DNA of 64,000 nucleotides from Phreatobacter oligotrophus (lineage in GTDB: Bacteria > Pseudomonadota > Alphaproteobacteria > Rhizobiales > Phreatobacteraceae). Shown piece after piece: positions 9,196 to 18,436 of the stretch; the stretch's first letter is position 1, and each line of letters begins with the position of its first letter. Under the pieces are notes generated by a model. The model made no database searches. It had not been told where the DNA came from and saw only the letters and a program-made list of their open reading frames with translations. Made by a program: the position numbers and the translations under genes. The DNA lies in the NCBI RefSeq assembly GCF_003046185.1, contig NZ_PZZL01000007.1, positions 124,001-188,000 on the forward strand, read 5' to 3'.

Positions 9196-9717
9196 ATGCA
9201 AGCCATTCTCGCCCGCCTCAGCCCCGTGGCAGCCCTGCTCAGCCGCATCTCGCTGCTGGTTGCAGGCTTCGGGGTCGTCGTGATGACCGTGCTCGTGTTC
9301 TGGAGCATCTTCGGTCGCTACATCCTCAACGACACGCCGACCTGGACCGAGCCGGCCGTGCTCCTGCTGATGAGCTGGTTCATCCTACTGGGATCAGCAA
9401 CCGGCGTGCGTGAGCGGGGCCATATCGGCTTCGAGATTGGGCTTGCAGCCTCGCCACCGCCGCTCCGCTTCGTCCTGAAGATTGTCACCGAGGTGCTTCT
9501 CGTGGGCTTTGGGCTGGCCATGCTCGGCTACGGCACGCAGCTCGCCGTCGGCACCTGGAGCGCCATCACCCCGATGATCGGCATCAGCCAGGGCTGGGAC
9601 TACGTGCCGGTCGCCGTCGGCGGCGCGCTCATCGCCCTCTTCTCCGTCGAACGCCTGCTGATGGTCCTGGCCGGCACCGACGAGGCGGTCGATGCCGCCG
9701 CCCCCCTGATCGAGTAA
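9196..9717 (+). CDS. TRAP transporter small permease (DctQ family)
   Basis: A small integral membrane protein with four predicted helices, the DctQ-type subunit that pairs with the large permease encoded just downstream. Conserved features include FWSIFGRYILNDTPTWTEP after the first helix and the short GVRERGHIGFE segment. The ATG at 9196 gives 173 residues; a GTG at 9178 would add MTRPFP. Neither has a clear ribosome-binding site. It is separated by 71 bp from the binding-protein gene and by 15 bp from the large permease gene. Confidence 0.9.
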   Translation: MQAILARLSPVAALLSRISLLVAGFGVVVMTVLVFWSIFGRYILNDTPTWTEPAVLLLMSWFILLGSATGVRERGHIGFEIGLAASPPPLRFVLKIVTEVLLVGFGLAMLGYGTQLAVGTWSAITPMIGISQGWDYVPVAVGGALIALFSVERLLMVLAGTDEAVDAAAPLIE

Positions 9718-9732
9718 GGCCGGAACGCACCG

Positions 9733-11013
9733 ATGGAACTCGCCATTCTCTTCGGCAGCTTCGCCCTGCTGCTGCTCATCGGCATGCCGATCGCCTTCTG
9801 CCTTGGCGTCGCCTCGCTCGCCACCGTCCTCTACATGGACGTGCCGCCGGTGGTGATCTTCCAGCAGATGAATTCCGGCATGAACGCCTTCGCCATGATG
9901 GCGATCCCGTTCTTCATCTATTCCGGCGACCTGATGATTCGCGGCGGCATCGCCGAGCGCCTCATCGCCTTCGCCGCCGCCCTCGTCGGCCACCTGCGCG
10001 GCGGCCTCGGCCAGGTCAACATCGTCACCTGCACCCTGTTCGGCGGCATCTCGGGGTCGGCGGTCGCCGACGCCTCGGCCGTCGGCGGCCTGATGATCCC
10101 GCAGATGAAGAAGCGTGGCTACGACGCCGACTACGCGGTGAACGTCACGGCCAACGCCGCCATCATCGCGCTGCTCATCCCGCCGTCCCACAACATGATC
10201 ATCTACTCGCTGGCAGCGGGCGGAAATCTCTCGATCGCCGACCTGTTCACGGCCGGCATCATCCCCGGCCTGATGCTGGCCGCATCGCTGATGGTGGCGG
10301 CCTATATCGTCGCCGTGCGGCGCGGCTATCCCGCCGGCACATTCCCCGGCTGGTCCATGGTCGGACGCACCCTCGTCATCGCGACGCCGGGCCTGCTGCT
10401 CATCGGCATCATCTTCGGCGGCGTGCGCTCCGGCATCTTCACCGCCACTGAGAGCTCCTGCGTCGCGGTGGTCTACGCGCTATTCATCACCGTGCTGGTC
10501 TATCGCCAGCTGTCCTGGACCGACTTCGTCGAGGCAACGCTCGGCGCCGTGCGCACCACGGCCATGGTGCTGCTCGTCATCGGCACGGCCGGCGCCTTCG
10601 GCTGGCTCATGGCCTTCCTGCAGGTGCCCGCCCAGACGGTCGCCTTCATGAAGAGCATCACCAACGACCCCACGGTGATGCTGCTGCTGATCAATGTCAT
10701 CCTGATCTTCCTCGGCACCTTCATGGACATGGCGCCGATGATCATCATCCTCACGCCGATCCTGCTGCCGGTGGTGAAGGCCTTCGGCGTCGATCCGATC
10801 CATTTCGGCGTCATCCTGATCCTCAACGCCGGCATCGGCCTCAACACCCCGCCCGTCGGCTCGGTGCAATTCGTCGCCTGCGCCATCGGCAAGGTGTCGA
10901 TCGGCGAGAGCATGCGCACCATCTGGCCCTTCTACGGCGCCTCGATCGTTGTGCTGCTGCTCGTGACCTATGTCCCGGCCTTCTCCCTCTGGCTCCCCGC
11001 CGTCTTCCGCTGA
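9733..11013 (+). CDS. TRAP transporter large permease (DctM family)
   Basis: A 426-residue, 11-12 helix permease, the transport-catalysing subunit of the TRAP system, which imports an organic acid with sodium ions. Typical DctM stretches are seen: an N-terminal GMPIAFCLGVASL, the FGGISGSAVADASAVG loop, IPPSHNMIIYSLA, and ILILNAGIGLNTPPVGSV near the C-terminus. It sits between the small permease and kduI, 16 bp upstream of the latter, so the three TRAP genes and the kdu genes probably form one transcript. Confidence 0.95.
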   Translation: MELAILFGSFALLLLIGMPIAFCLGVASLATVLYMDVPPVVIFQQMNSGMNAFAMMAIPFFIYSGDLMIRGGIAERLIAFAAALVGHLRGGLGQVNIVTCTLFGGISGSAVADASAVGGLMIPQMKKRGYDADYAVNVTANAAIIALLIPPSHNMIIYSLAAGGNLSIADLFTAGIIPGLMLAASLMVAAYIVAVRRGYPAGTFPGWSMVGRTLVIATPGLLLIGIIFGGVRSGIFTATESSCVAVVYALFITVLVYRQLSWTDFVEATLGAVRTTAMVLLVIGTAGAFGWLMAFLQVPAQTVAFMKSITNDPTVMLLLINVILIFLGTFMDMAPMIIILTPILLPVVKAFGVDPIHFGVILILNAGIGLNTPPVGSVQFVACAIGKVSIGESMRTIWPFYGASIVVLLLVTYVPAFSLWLPAVFR

Positions 11014-11029
11014 TCCATCGAGGTCCGAC

Positions 11030-11866
11030 ATGTCCATCACCGTCCGCCAGGCGTCCCATCCGGATGCCGCCCGCGCCTATGACACCACCCAGCTGCGCGC
11101 CCATTTCCTCGTGGAGACCCTGTTCAAGGCGGACTCCATCGAGCTGACCTACAGCCATGTCGACCGCATCATCGTCGGCGGCGCCATGCCGGTGAACGGC
11201 CCGCTCAAGCTGGAGACTTCCAAGCCCATCGGCCAGGCGACCTTCCTCGCCCGCCGCGAACTCGGCATCTGCAATGTCGGCGGCGCCGGCCGCGTCATCT
11301 GCGACGGCGAGACCTTCAACGTCCACCATCGCGACATGCTCTATGTCGCCATGGGCACGACCGACGTCCGGTTCGAGTCCCAGAGCCATGATGAGCCGGC
11401 AAAGTTCTATCTTTTCTCGACGCCGGCCCATGCCCGCCACCGCACCATCCTGGTGCGGGAAGCCGAGGCCAATGCGCTGGAGCTCGGCACGCAGGAGCAG
11501 GCCAACACCCGCACGCTGCGCCAGTACATCATCCCCGGCCGGGTCCAGTCCTGCCAGCTGGTGATGGGCCTCACCACCCTGAAGCCCGGCAACACCTGGA
11601 ACACCATGCCGAGCCATGTCCACGACCGGCGCTGCGAGGCCTATCTCTATTTCGACATGAAGCCGGACACCCGCGTCTTCCACCTCATGGGCGAGCCACA
11701 GGAGACGCGCCACCTCGTCGTCGCCAACGACCAGGCGATCATCTCGCCGCCCTGGTCCATCCATTCAGGCTGCGGCACGGCGGCCTATTCCTTCGTCTGG
11801 GCCATGGGTGGCGACAACCAGGACTTCACGGACATGGACATGATCCCGATGGAGGCGCTGCGATGA
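11030..11866 (+). CDS. kduI: 5-dehydro-4-deoxy-D-glucuronate isomerase KduI
   Basis: KduI converts 5-keto-4-deoxyuronate (DKI), made from unsaturated uronates of pectin or glycosaminoglycan breakdown, to 2,5-diketo-3-deoxygluconate. The 278-residue length is exactly that of the E. coli enzyme, and all four zinc ligands fall at the known E. coli positions: His196 and His198 (SHVHDRRCEAY), Glu203 and His245 (PPWSIHSGCGTAAYSF). The ATG at 11030 follows GAGGTCCGAC. Its stop overlaps the start of the next gene (ATGA), showing translational coupling. No kduD (the next enzyme) is in the window. Confidence 0.96.
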   Translation: MSITVRQASHPDAARAYDTTQLRAHFLVETLFKADSIELTYSHVDRIIVGGAMPVNGPLKLETSKPIGQATFLARRELGICNVGGAGRVICDGETFNVHHRDMLYVAMGTTDVRFESQSHDEPAKFYLFSTPAHARHRTILVREAEANALELGTQEQANTRTLRQYIIPGRVQSCQLVMGLTTLKPGNTWNTMPSHVHDRRCEAYLYFDMKPDTRVFHLMGEPQETRHLVVANDQAIISPPWSIHSGCGTAAYSFVWAMGGDNQDFTDMDMIPMEALR

Positions 11867-12201
11867 GCGCCGGCACCGACATCTTCCTGCATGACGGCGA
11901 TGTCGCCTGGACCGACCTCGGCGGCGGGGTGAAGCGCAAGATCCTCACCCACGACGCCAGCGTCATGATGGTCCGCGTCGTCTTCGAGAAGGGCGCCATC
12001 GGCGCGCCGCACCAGCACCCGCACATCCAGTGCACGCTGGTGGCGCGCGGGCGCTTCGAGGTCACCATCGACGGCCGCAAGGCCGTGCTTAACGCCGGCG
12101 ACAGCTTCATCGTGCCGACCAACCTCGTCCATGGCGTCGTCGCGCTCGAGGCCGGCGAACTGGTCGACACCTTCACCCCGCGGCGCGACGATTTCCTCTG
12201 A
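11863..12201 (+). CDS. kdgF: KdgF-type cupin protein (unsaturated uronate processing)
   Basis: A 112-residue single-domain cupin. The pattern DLGGGVKRKIL, metal-binding HQHPHIQ, then GDSFIVPTNLVHGV and the ending DTFTPRRDDFL is that of KdgF, which speeds ring opening of 4,5-unsaturated monouronates to the substrate used by KduI. Its start codon overlaps the kduI stop, and the pairing of kduI and kdgF in one transcript is a strong functional argument. Other small cupins can look similar, so the name depends partly on context. Confidence 0.85.
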   Translation: MSAGTDIFLHDGDVAWTDLGGGVKRKILTHDASVMMVRVVFEKGAIGAPHQHPHIQCTLVARGRFEVTIDGRKAVLNAGDSFIVPTNLVHGVVALEAGELVDTFTPRRDDFL

Positions 12202-12286
12202 TCGTCGGCAGGGGAACCTCCCCCAAGGGGCTCGCCGTTGATGACCGGCCACACTTTGGGCCGATAACGGCGGGACCTTCGGCGGC

Positions 12287-13180
12287 ATGGACGCACTCTT
12301 CATCGGACAGACCTATATCGACGTCACCCTGGTGGCGGATGCCATTCCCACGGGGGACGAAAAGGCCGTCGCCCGCGACCATGCCGTCTCCTTCGGCGGC
12401 AATGCGGTGACCGCCGCCTTCGCCTGCGCCAAGCTCGGCATCCAGCCAGACCTGCTGACCTCGCTCGCTCCAGACTGGCTCGGCCGCATGTTCACCGACA
12501 TGGCGGCGCGTTACGGCGTCTTCGTCAATCCGCGCCCGGTAAAGCGCTCCTCGCTCTCCTTCGTCATTCCCAACAACGGCAAGCGCGCCATCCTGCGCGC
12601 CCGCGACGACGCCTACCTGCACCCGTATCCGACCCTGACGCTGGGCGGCTGCCGCCTCCTCCACCTCGACGGCCACCAGGCCGACGCGGCGCTCGCCTAT
12701 GCCAAGGCCTGCCGGGAGCGCGGCATCCTGACCTCGCTCGACGGCGGCGGCCTCAGGTCCAACACCGAGGAGCTGCTCGGCTATATCGACGTGGCGGTGG
12801 TGGCTGAGCGCCTGTGCGAGCAGATGGAACTGACGCCCGCGGAGATGCTCACCTATCTCCATTCCCGCGGCTGCAAGATCGGCGCGGTGACGCTTGGCGA
12901 GCGCGGCCTGATCTGGATCGACGCGGCCGGCGTGACCCACGCCCTGCCCGCCCTTGCCGTGCCCTCCGAGAAGGTCATCGACACGAACGGCGCCGGCGAC
13001 ATTTTCCACGGCGCCTATTGCTATGCCGCGCTCGCCAATCCGGAGGGGACGTGGGACGAGCATTTCCGCTTCGCCCGCGCGGCCTCCGCCCATGCGATCC
13101 AGCATCTCGGCAACGAGGCCAGCCTGCCGACCCTTGCCGACATCGCGGCGGTGCGGGCGGCCTACGAGCAGGGGGCCTGA
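12287..13180 (+). CDS. PfkB/ribokinase-family sugar kinase
   Basis: A 297-residue PfkB-family carbohydrate kinase. It has the N-terminal glycine motif SFGGNAVTAAFACAKLG and the C-terminal anion-hole/catalytic motif DTNGAGDIFHGAY (Asp232 to catalytic Asp238). It lies 85 bp downstream of kdgF and is the last gene before a strong terminator. In this setting it could phosphorylate 2-keto-3-deoxygluconate (a KdgK role), but the substrate cannot be read from the sequence. Residues around GDEKAVA differ from typical KdgK and ribokinase, so an unusual sugar acid or keto sugar is possible. Confidence 0.85.
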   Translation: MDALFIGQTYIDVTLVADAIPTGDEKAVARDHAVSFGGNAVTAAFACAKLGIQPDLLTSLAPDWLGRMFTDMAARYGVFVNPRPVKRSSLSFVIPNNGKRAILRARDDAYLHPYPTLTLGGCRLLHLDGHQADAALAYAKACRERGILTSLDGGGLRSNTEELLGYIDVAVVAERLCEQMELTPAEMLTYLHSRGCKIGAVTLGERGLIWIDAAGVTHALPALAVPSEKVIDTNGAGDIFHGAYCYAALANPEGTWDEHFRFARAASAHAIQHLGNEASLPTLADIAAVRAAYEQGA

Positions 13181-13184
13181 ACGA

Positions 13185-13212
13185 AAAAGCCCGGCGCGGG
13201 GGCCGGGCTTTT
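13185..13212. terminator. bidirectional rho-independent terminator
   Basis: An 11-base-pair stem (AAAAGCCCGGC paired with GCCGGGCTTTT) around a 6-base loop, with T runs reading out on both strands. It separates the convergent sugar kinase gene and the RND permease gene and should stop both. Confidence 0.88.
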
Positions 13213-13217
13213 GCAGG

Positions 13218-16200
13218 TCATTCGGCGGCGAGGGAGAGGCCGGCGGGGGTGGGTTCAGCCGCGGGCTTTTCCACCTCGCCCGGCTTCGGCTTGCGGACCC
13301 TGAACCACACCGCATAGAGCGCCGGCAGGAACAGGATGGTCAGCAGCGTCGCCGCGAAGAGACCGCCGCCGATGGTGATGGCCATGGGGCCCCAGAACAG
13401 CGAGCGGGCCAGCGGCACCATGGCGAGGATGGCCGCAAGGGCGGTCAGAACCACCGGCCGCGCGCGGTGCACGGTGGCCTCGACGATCGCGTCATAGAGC
13501 GAAAGGCCGGCCTCGCGGTTCTCGTCGATCTGCTGCACCAGGATGACCGTGTTGCGCATGATCATGCCGGCAAGGGCGATGAGGCCGAGCAGGGCGACGA
13601 AGCCGAACGGCGCGGAGAGCAGGTTGAGCGCCAGCGACGCGCCGATGAGGCCCAGCGGCGCCGTGGAGAAGACCAGCAGCAGCCGCGAGAAGGACTGGAG
13701 CTGGATCATCAGCACGGTGAGCATGCCAAGCGCCATGACCGGGAAGAGGGCCGCCAGCGAGGCATTCGCCTTCTCCGATTCCTCCACCGCGCCACCGACC
13801 TCGATGCGCATGCCCGGCGGCAGCGACGCCTTGAGGTCCTTGAGCGCCTCGCCCACCTGGCCGGAGACCACGGCCGGCTGGATGCCGTCGACGATATCCG
13901 AGCGGACCGTGATGGCGAGCTCGCGATTGCGCCGCCAGAGGATCGGATCCTCCTGGTCGAACTCGATCCGCGCGACCTGCGCCAGTGGCACCGGCACGCC
14001 GCCGCGGGCGACGATGGTCAGGTCGCCGATGCGGCCGAGGTCGACGCGCTCGTTCGGCACGGCGCGGGCGAGGATGTCGACCTTCTCGGTGCGGTCGCGG
14101 ATGGTCGTGACGGTGACACCAGAGAGCAGCGTCTGCAGCGTCTGGGCGACGTCCTGGACGTTGAGGCCGAGGGAACGCGCGCGGTCCTGGTCGACGACGA
14201 GGCGGACCGAGGGCGACTGCTCGTTCCAGTCGAGATGCGGGTCGCGGGTGCTGGGGTTGGCGCGCATGATCTCGCGCACCTTCACCGCCATGTCGCGCAC
14301 GGCCTGCGGCTCGGTGCCGATGACGCGATACTGCACGGGGAAGCCGACCGGCGGGCCGAAATTGAACCGGTCGACGCGGACGCGGGCTTCGGACAGGGCG
14401 CCCTCGGCAATGGCCTTCTCGAGCCGGGTCTTAACCCGCTCGCGGGCGGCGAGGTCCTTCGTCTGGATGACGATCTGCGAGAACGACTCGTCGGGGAGCT
14501 GCGGATTGAGGCCGAGCCAGAAGCGCGGCGAGCCCTGGCCGACATAGGTCGTGTAGGTGCGGATGTCGCCATCGCCCTTGAGCATCGCCTCGGCGCGCTT
14601 GGCGGTGTCCAGCGAGGCGGTGATCGATGAACCCTGCGGCATGCGCATCTCGAGGAACAGTTCGAGACGGCCCGAAATCGGGAAGAACTGCTGCTGTACG
14701 CGGGTGAAGGCGACGAGCGAGCCGGCGAAGATCGCGACCGTGGCGATGACCACGACGAACTTGTGGTCGACCGACCAGCGCACGATGCGACGCAGGGCCT
14801 CGTACATCGGCGTGTTGTAGAGCGCATTGGGATCGGAATGATCCGGCTTCGGCGGGATCGGCTTGCCGCGCTTCTCGGCCCGCTTCACCGCGCGCTGGTA
14901 CTTGCGCTCGGCGAGGGCATGGAAGTCCGGCAGCAGCACCGAGCCGAGATAGGGCGTGAACAGCACGGCCACGAACCATGACACGACGAGGGCCATGCCG
15001 ACGACCCAGAAGATCGAGCCGGCATATTCACCGGTGGAGGAATTGGCGAGGCCGACGGGAAGGAAGCCGATGGCGGTGACGAGCGTGCCGGTCAGCATCG
15101 GGAAGGCGGTCGAGGTCCAGGCATAGGCCGCCGCGGAGACGCGGTCCCAGCCCTGCTCCATCTTCACCACCATCATCTCGACCGCGATGATCGCGTCATC
15201 GACCAGCAGGCCGAGGGCGATGATCAGCGCGCCGAGCGAGATGCGGTGCAGGTCGATGCCCAGCATGTACATGAGCGTGAAAACGACCGCGAGGACGAGC
15301 GGCACGGACAGGGCGACGATGATGCCGGTGCGCAGGCCAAGCGAGACGAAGGAGACGAAGAGCACGATGGCCAGCGCCTCGACGAAGGAGGTCTTGAACT
15401 CCGAGACCGCCTCGCGAACGACATGCGGCTGGTCGGCGATCTGGCCCATCTCGATGCCGACCGGCAATTCCGCGCGGAAGCTCTGCACCGAGCGCTCGAG
15501 ATCGTCGCCGAGCGTGGTGATGTTGGCGCCCTTCTGCATGACGACGCCGACCAGCAGGGCCTGTTGGCCCTCCTGGCGGATGAGATAGGTCGGGGGATCG
15601 ACGAAGCCGCGGGAGATCGTGGCGATGTCGCCGAGCCGGAAGATACGGCCGTTCACGTCGACCGGCGTCGCGGCCACCGCCTCGACCCCGTCGAGCGCGC
15701 CGGTGACGCGCAACGGAACGCGGGACGTGCTGGTGTCGATCGTGCCGGCGGGCGTGACGGCGTTCTGCTTCTGCAGGCTGTCGAAGATAGTCGAGACCGA
15801 GACGCCGAGGGTGGCGAGCTTGGCATGGCTGAACTCGACGAAGATCCGCTCGTCCTGCGCGCCGTAGAGATTGACCTTGGTGACGTTCGGCACGCGCAGC
15901 AGATGGCTCTTCAGCCGCTCGGCAATGCGCTTCAGGTCGGCATAGGTCGCCCCTTCACCGGTGAGGGTGTAGAGCACGGAATCGACGTCGCCGAACTCGT
16001 CGTTGACATTCGGGCCGATGAGGCCGCTCGGCAGGTCCGACTTCAGATCGTCGAGCTTCTTGCGCACCTGGTAGAAGAGCTGCGGCACGTCGCGCGGCGG
16101 GGTGGTGTCGCGGAACACCATCTGGATCGCCGTGAAGCCGGACTTGGTATAGGTCTGCGCCCGCTCGAAATAGGGCAGTTCCTGCAGCTTCTTCTCGATC

Positions 16201-16439
16201 CGCTCGGACACCTGGTCTTGCATCTCGCGGGCGGTGGCGCCCGGCCAGGCCGCGGTGATGGTGACCACCTTGATGGTGAAGGACGGATCCTCCGCCTGCC
16301 CGAGCCGCATGTACGAGATGATGCCGGCCGCCATCACGATGAGGATGGCGAAGAGCACCAGCGGCCGGTGCGTGACCGCCCAGTGGGACCAGTTGCCCTG
16401 GGTCAGGGCGGCGTCGTGGCTGTCATGGGCGGCGGACAT
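13218..16439 (-). CDS. efflux RND transporter permease subunit
   Basis: A 1073-residue inner-membrane proton-driven pump of the AcrB/HAE1 superfamily: an N-terminal helix (WAVTHRPLVLFAILIVMAAG), two large periplasmic loops, and twelve helices in all. Helix 4 holds the proton-relay Asp pair (LGLLVDDAIIAVE). The ATG at 16439 is chosen because it places the first helix at about residue 20; the longer frame reads into non-conserved sequence. It follows the adaptor gene by 67 bp and the TetR gene comes first, so the order regulator, adaptor, pump fits one operon. No outer-membrane TolC-type factor is encoded here, so one must be shared from elsewhere. Substrates are unknown. Confidence 0.94.
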   Translation of the reverse strand: MSAAHDSHDAALTQGNWSHWAVTHRPLVLFAILIVMAAGIISYMRLGQAEDPSFTIKVVTITAAWPGATAREMQDQVSERIEKKLQELPYFERAQTYTKSGFTAIQMVFRDTTPPRDVPQLFYQVRKKLDDLKSDLPSGLIGPNVNDEFGDVDSVLYTLTGEGATYADLKRIAERLKSHLLRVPNVTKVNLYGAQDERIFVEFSHAKLATLGVSVSTIFDSLQKQNAVTPAGTIDTSTSRVPLRVTGALDGVEAVAATPVDVNGRIFRLGDIATISRGFVDPPTYLIRQEGQQALLVGVVMQKGANITTLGDDLERSVQSFRAELPVGIEMGQIADQPHVVREAVSEFKTSFVEALAIVLFVSFVSLGLRTGIIVALSVPLVLAVVFTLMYMLGIDLHRISLGALIIALGLLVDDAIIAVEMMVVKMEQGWDRVSAAAYAWTSTAFPMLTGTLVTAIGFLPVGLANSSTGEYAGSIFWVVGMALVVSWFVAVLFTPYLGSVLLPDFHALAERKYQRAVKRAEKRGKPIPPKPDHSDPNALYNTPMYEALRRIVRWSVDHKFVVVIATVAIFAGSLVAFTRVQQQFFPISGRLELFLEMRMPQGSSITASLDTAKRAEAMLKGDGDIRTYTTYVGQGSPRFWLGLNPQLPDESFSQIVIQTKDLAARERVKTRLEKAIAEGALSEARVRVDRFNFGPPVGFPVQYRVIGTEPQAVRDMAVKVREIMRANPSTRDPHLDWNEQSPSVRLVVDQDRARSLGLNVQDVAQTLQTLLSGVTVTTIRDRTEKVDILARAVPNERVDLGRIGDLTIVARGGVPVPLAQVARIEFDQEDPILWRRNRELAITVRSDIVDGIQPAVVSGQVGEALKDLKASLPPGMRIEVGGAVEESEKANASLAALFPVMALGMLTVLMIQLQSFSRLLLVFSTAPLGLIGASLALNLLSAPFGFVALLGLIALAGMIMRNTVILVQQIDENREAGLSLYDAIVEATVHRARPVVLTALAAILAMVPLARSLFWGPMAITIGGGLFAATLLTILFLPALYAVWFRVRKPKPGEVEKPAAEPTPAGLSLAAE

Positions 16440-16506
16440 GGCGGGTCGCTCCGCGGAGGTACGGTTCGGGGATCGGTCGGAGACGAAGGCGCCGGGCCGG
16501 GTTGGA

Positions 16507-17613
16507 TCAGCGGCCGTCGACGATGCGCACGCGCTGCTGAACGTCCAGCTTGTGGACACCAAGGGCGACGACCTTGTCGCCCTCGTCGACGCCGGCGGAG
16601 ATCAGCACGTCGCGACCGTCATAGCCGGCGACGGTGACCGCCTTCAGCGTCAGGCCTCCGGTCGCCGGGTCGACGACGAAGACCGACGGACCGCGACCTT
16701 CGGAGAAGAGCGCGGAGATGGGGAGGCGAGCCACGCGGGCGGACGCGGGCTCGCCAACCGTGACGGTCGCGGTCATACCAATGACCACGCCGTCATCGGC
16801 GTTCTGGATGGTGAAACGGGCCTGGAAGGTGCGCGTTGCCGTGTCGGCAGCGGCGGCAAACTCACGCAGGGTGGCCGGGTAGACCTTGCCGGCATTGCTC
16901 CAGAGGCTGACCGTGGCAACGCCGGTGCGCACGTTCTCGATCAGCGCCTCGGGCACCGAGACCACGGCCTCGCGCTCGCCGGAGCGGGCAAGACGGACGA
17001 CGGGCGTGCCGGCGGTCACGACCTGGCCGGGCTCGGCGAGGGTCGCGGTGACGACGCCATCGCTGTCGGCGGTGAGGGTCGCATAGGCGAGCTGGTTGTT
17101 GGCGAGCTCGAGGGCGCGCTTGGCCTTATCGAGGCGGCCGCGGGCATCGGCCGTCTTGGCGAGCTGGGTGTCGAGGGTCGCCTGGGTGGCCCAGCCGGCG
17201 GCGCGCAGGTCCTGCGTGCGCTTGTCCTGGGCGAGCGAGGCGTCGAGGTTGATCTGCGCCGCGGCGAGCTCGGCCTCGGCCTGCTGGCGCTGGAGCAGGA
17301 GGTCAATGCTGTCGAGGCGGGCCAGCGGCTGGCCCTGCTTGACGCTCTGGCCCTGGTTGACGAGGCGCTCGGCGATCTTGCCGGCGACGCGGAAGCCAAG
17401 GTCGCTCTCGATGCGCGGGCGCACCGTGCCGACGAAGCTGCGTTCGCGGGACTGCGGCTTGAAGGCCACGGTCTCGACGCGGACGGCGCGGGCCTGGACC
17501 TCCTGCGCCTTGGCGTCGGTGCGGGCATTGCCGTCGGTGCAGGCCGCGAGCGCCAGCGCGATGAGCGCGACGCTGGCGAGGGGGGCGATGCGGAAGCCGG
17601 TGGTGCGGGACAT
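16507..17613 (-). CDS. RND efflux periplasmic adaptor lipoprotein (HlyD/AcrA family)
   Basis: A 368-residue membrane fusion protein linking the RND pump to an outer-membrane channel. The signal peptide ends in a lipobox (ALAAC, Cys25), so it should be lipid-anchored in the periplasmic face of the inner membrane. The half-lipoyl motif FVGTVRPRIESDLGFRVAGKI and the second half (DSDGVVTATLAEPGQVV) flank a helical hairpin at about residues 95-165. A beta-barrel and membrane-proximal domain follow. The ATG at 17613 gives a proper signal peptide. It is 11 bp downstream of the tetR stop. Confidence 0.94.
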   Translation of the reverse strand: MSRTTGFRIAPLASVALIALALAACTDGNARTDAKAQEVQARAVRVETVAFKPQSRERSFVGTVRPRIESDLGFRVAGKIAERLVNQGQSVKQGQPLARLDSIDLLLQRQQAEAELAAAQINLDASLAQDKRTQDLRAAGWATQATLDTQLAKTADARGRLDKAKRALELANNQLAYATLTADSDGVVTATLAEPGQVVTAGTPVVRLARSGEREAVVSVPEALIENVRTGVATVSLWSNAGKVYPATLREFAAAADTATRTFQARFTIQNADDGVVIGMTATVTVGEPASARVARLPISALFSEGRGPSVFVVDPATGGLTLKAVTVAGYDGRDVLISAGVDEGDKVVALGVHKLDVQQRVRIVDGR

Positions 17614-17624
17614 GATGGTGGTCC

Positions 17625-18227
17625 TCAGGCTTTCAGGGCGCGGATGGCGAAACGGGTGAGACGGGCTGTCTGCTCGTCGAGATCCTCGTCGAAGGCGCAA
17701 TGGGCGATCAGGGTCGGATGGAAGACGCTGACGTGGCACTGCTTGAAGCAGGTGGCCGCCTCGATGGGATCACGCACGATGAATTCGCCGGCCGCCATTC
17801 CCTCGCGGATAACCTCCGCGAAGAGGGCGACGAGCGTGTCGAGATGGGCCTTGATGACGGGCCAGCTCTCGGTCATGGCCGCCTCGACCATGTCGTAGAG
17901 GCGCCGCTCGTCGAAGAACTGCGCCTTGTTGAAGCGATGTAGCGTCATGGTCATGCGGGCGAGGCGGTCCTCTGCCGAGGCCGTGCGGTCGGCGATGATG
18001 TCGCGCAGCAGGCCATGGCACTGGTCCAGCATGCGGCGGGCGATCTCTTCGCAGATCGCCGATTTCGACGGGAAGAACCGATAGACATTGGCCGAGCTCA
18101 TGCCGAGTTCGTTGGCAAGGTCGGCGATGGCCGTCTTCGCATAGCCCACGCGACGGAAGTGCTCCTCGGCGACGGTGAGGATCCGTTCGCGGGTCTCGTC
18201 GGCGGTGAAGCGGGCGCGGGAGCTCAT
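17625..18227 (-). CDS. TetR/AcrR-family transcriptional regulator of the RND pump
   Basis: A 200-residue regulator with a TetR DNA-binding domain: helices around ERILTVAEEHFRRVGYAKTAIADLANELGMS and the NVYRFFPSKSAI signature (about residues 15-60). The C-terminal ligand domain is of the TetR/AcrR type. It is the first gene of the efflux operon, 11 bp ahead of the adaptor, so it probably represses the whole set and is induced by a pump substrate. Confidence 0.92.
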   Translation of the reverse strand: MSSRARFTADETRERILTVAEEHFRRVGYAKTAIADLANELGMSSANVYRFFPSKSAICEEIARRMLDQCHGLLRDIIADRTASAEDRLARMTMTLHRFNKAQFFDERRLYDMVEAAMTESWPVIKAHLDTLVALFAEVIREGMAAGEFIVRDPIEAATCFKQCHVSVFHPTLIAHCAFDEDLDEQTARLTRFAIRALKA

Positions 18228-18258
18228 GGGTTAACGACTTATGACTGACGATTTTGGA

Positions 18259-18286
18259 AAGTTATCACTTCGCATGTGTGAGTCAA
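18259..18286 (-). promoter_or_regulatory. putative sigma-70-like promoter of the tetR-RND operon
   Basis: On the minus strand TTGACT (18281-18286) and TAACTT (18259-18264) are separated by 16 bases and lie about 32 bp before the tetR start, in a stretch clearly richer in A+T than its surroundings. GTGAGTCAA is repeated at 18278-18286 and 18325-18333. No convincing TetR palindrome was found here. Confidence 0.4.
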
Positions 18287-18353
18287 GAGGTATTTTGCAG
18301 TGCAGCGGGAACCCCTAACAAACCGTGAGTCAAAGGCCGCAAGTACGACAAGA

Positions 18354-18377
18354 CCCGCCCCCCGTTGGAGGGGCGGG
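18354..18377 (-). terminator. probable terminator of csbD
   Basis: CCCGCCCC (18354-18361) pairs with GGGGCGGG (18370-18377) around an 8-base loop. Read on the minus strand it is followed by TCTTGT, and it lies 60 bp after the csbD stop. The T run is weak, so efficiency is uncertain. Confidence 0.55.
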
Positions 18378-18436
18378 CCTTTGACCCGGCGCTGCCCTGA
18401 GAGCCGCCCGGGCGCACTACTCGTGGTGATAAGGGC

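Noticed and set aside
12205-12240. GGGGAACCTCCCC stem between kdgF and the sugar kinase as a terminator
   Set aside because: Stem of four G-C pairs without a T run; genes on both sides look functionally linked.
15246-16637. 463-codon plus-strand frame over the RND permease
   Set aside because: Low-complexity His/Asp/Arg/Gly-rich shadow of the real minus-strand permease.
18278-18333. Two GTGAGTCAA copies as a repeat array or operator
   Set aside because: Only two copies 47 bp apart, no dyad symmetry. One overlaps a -35-like box, so it is noted only under the promoter entry.
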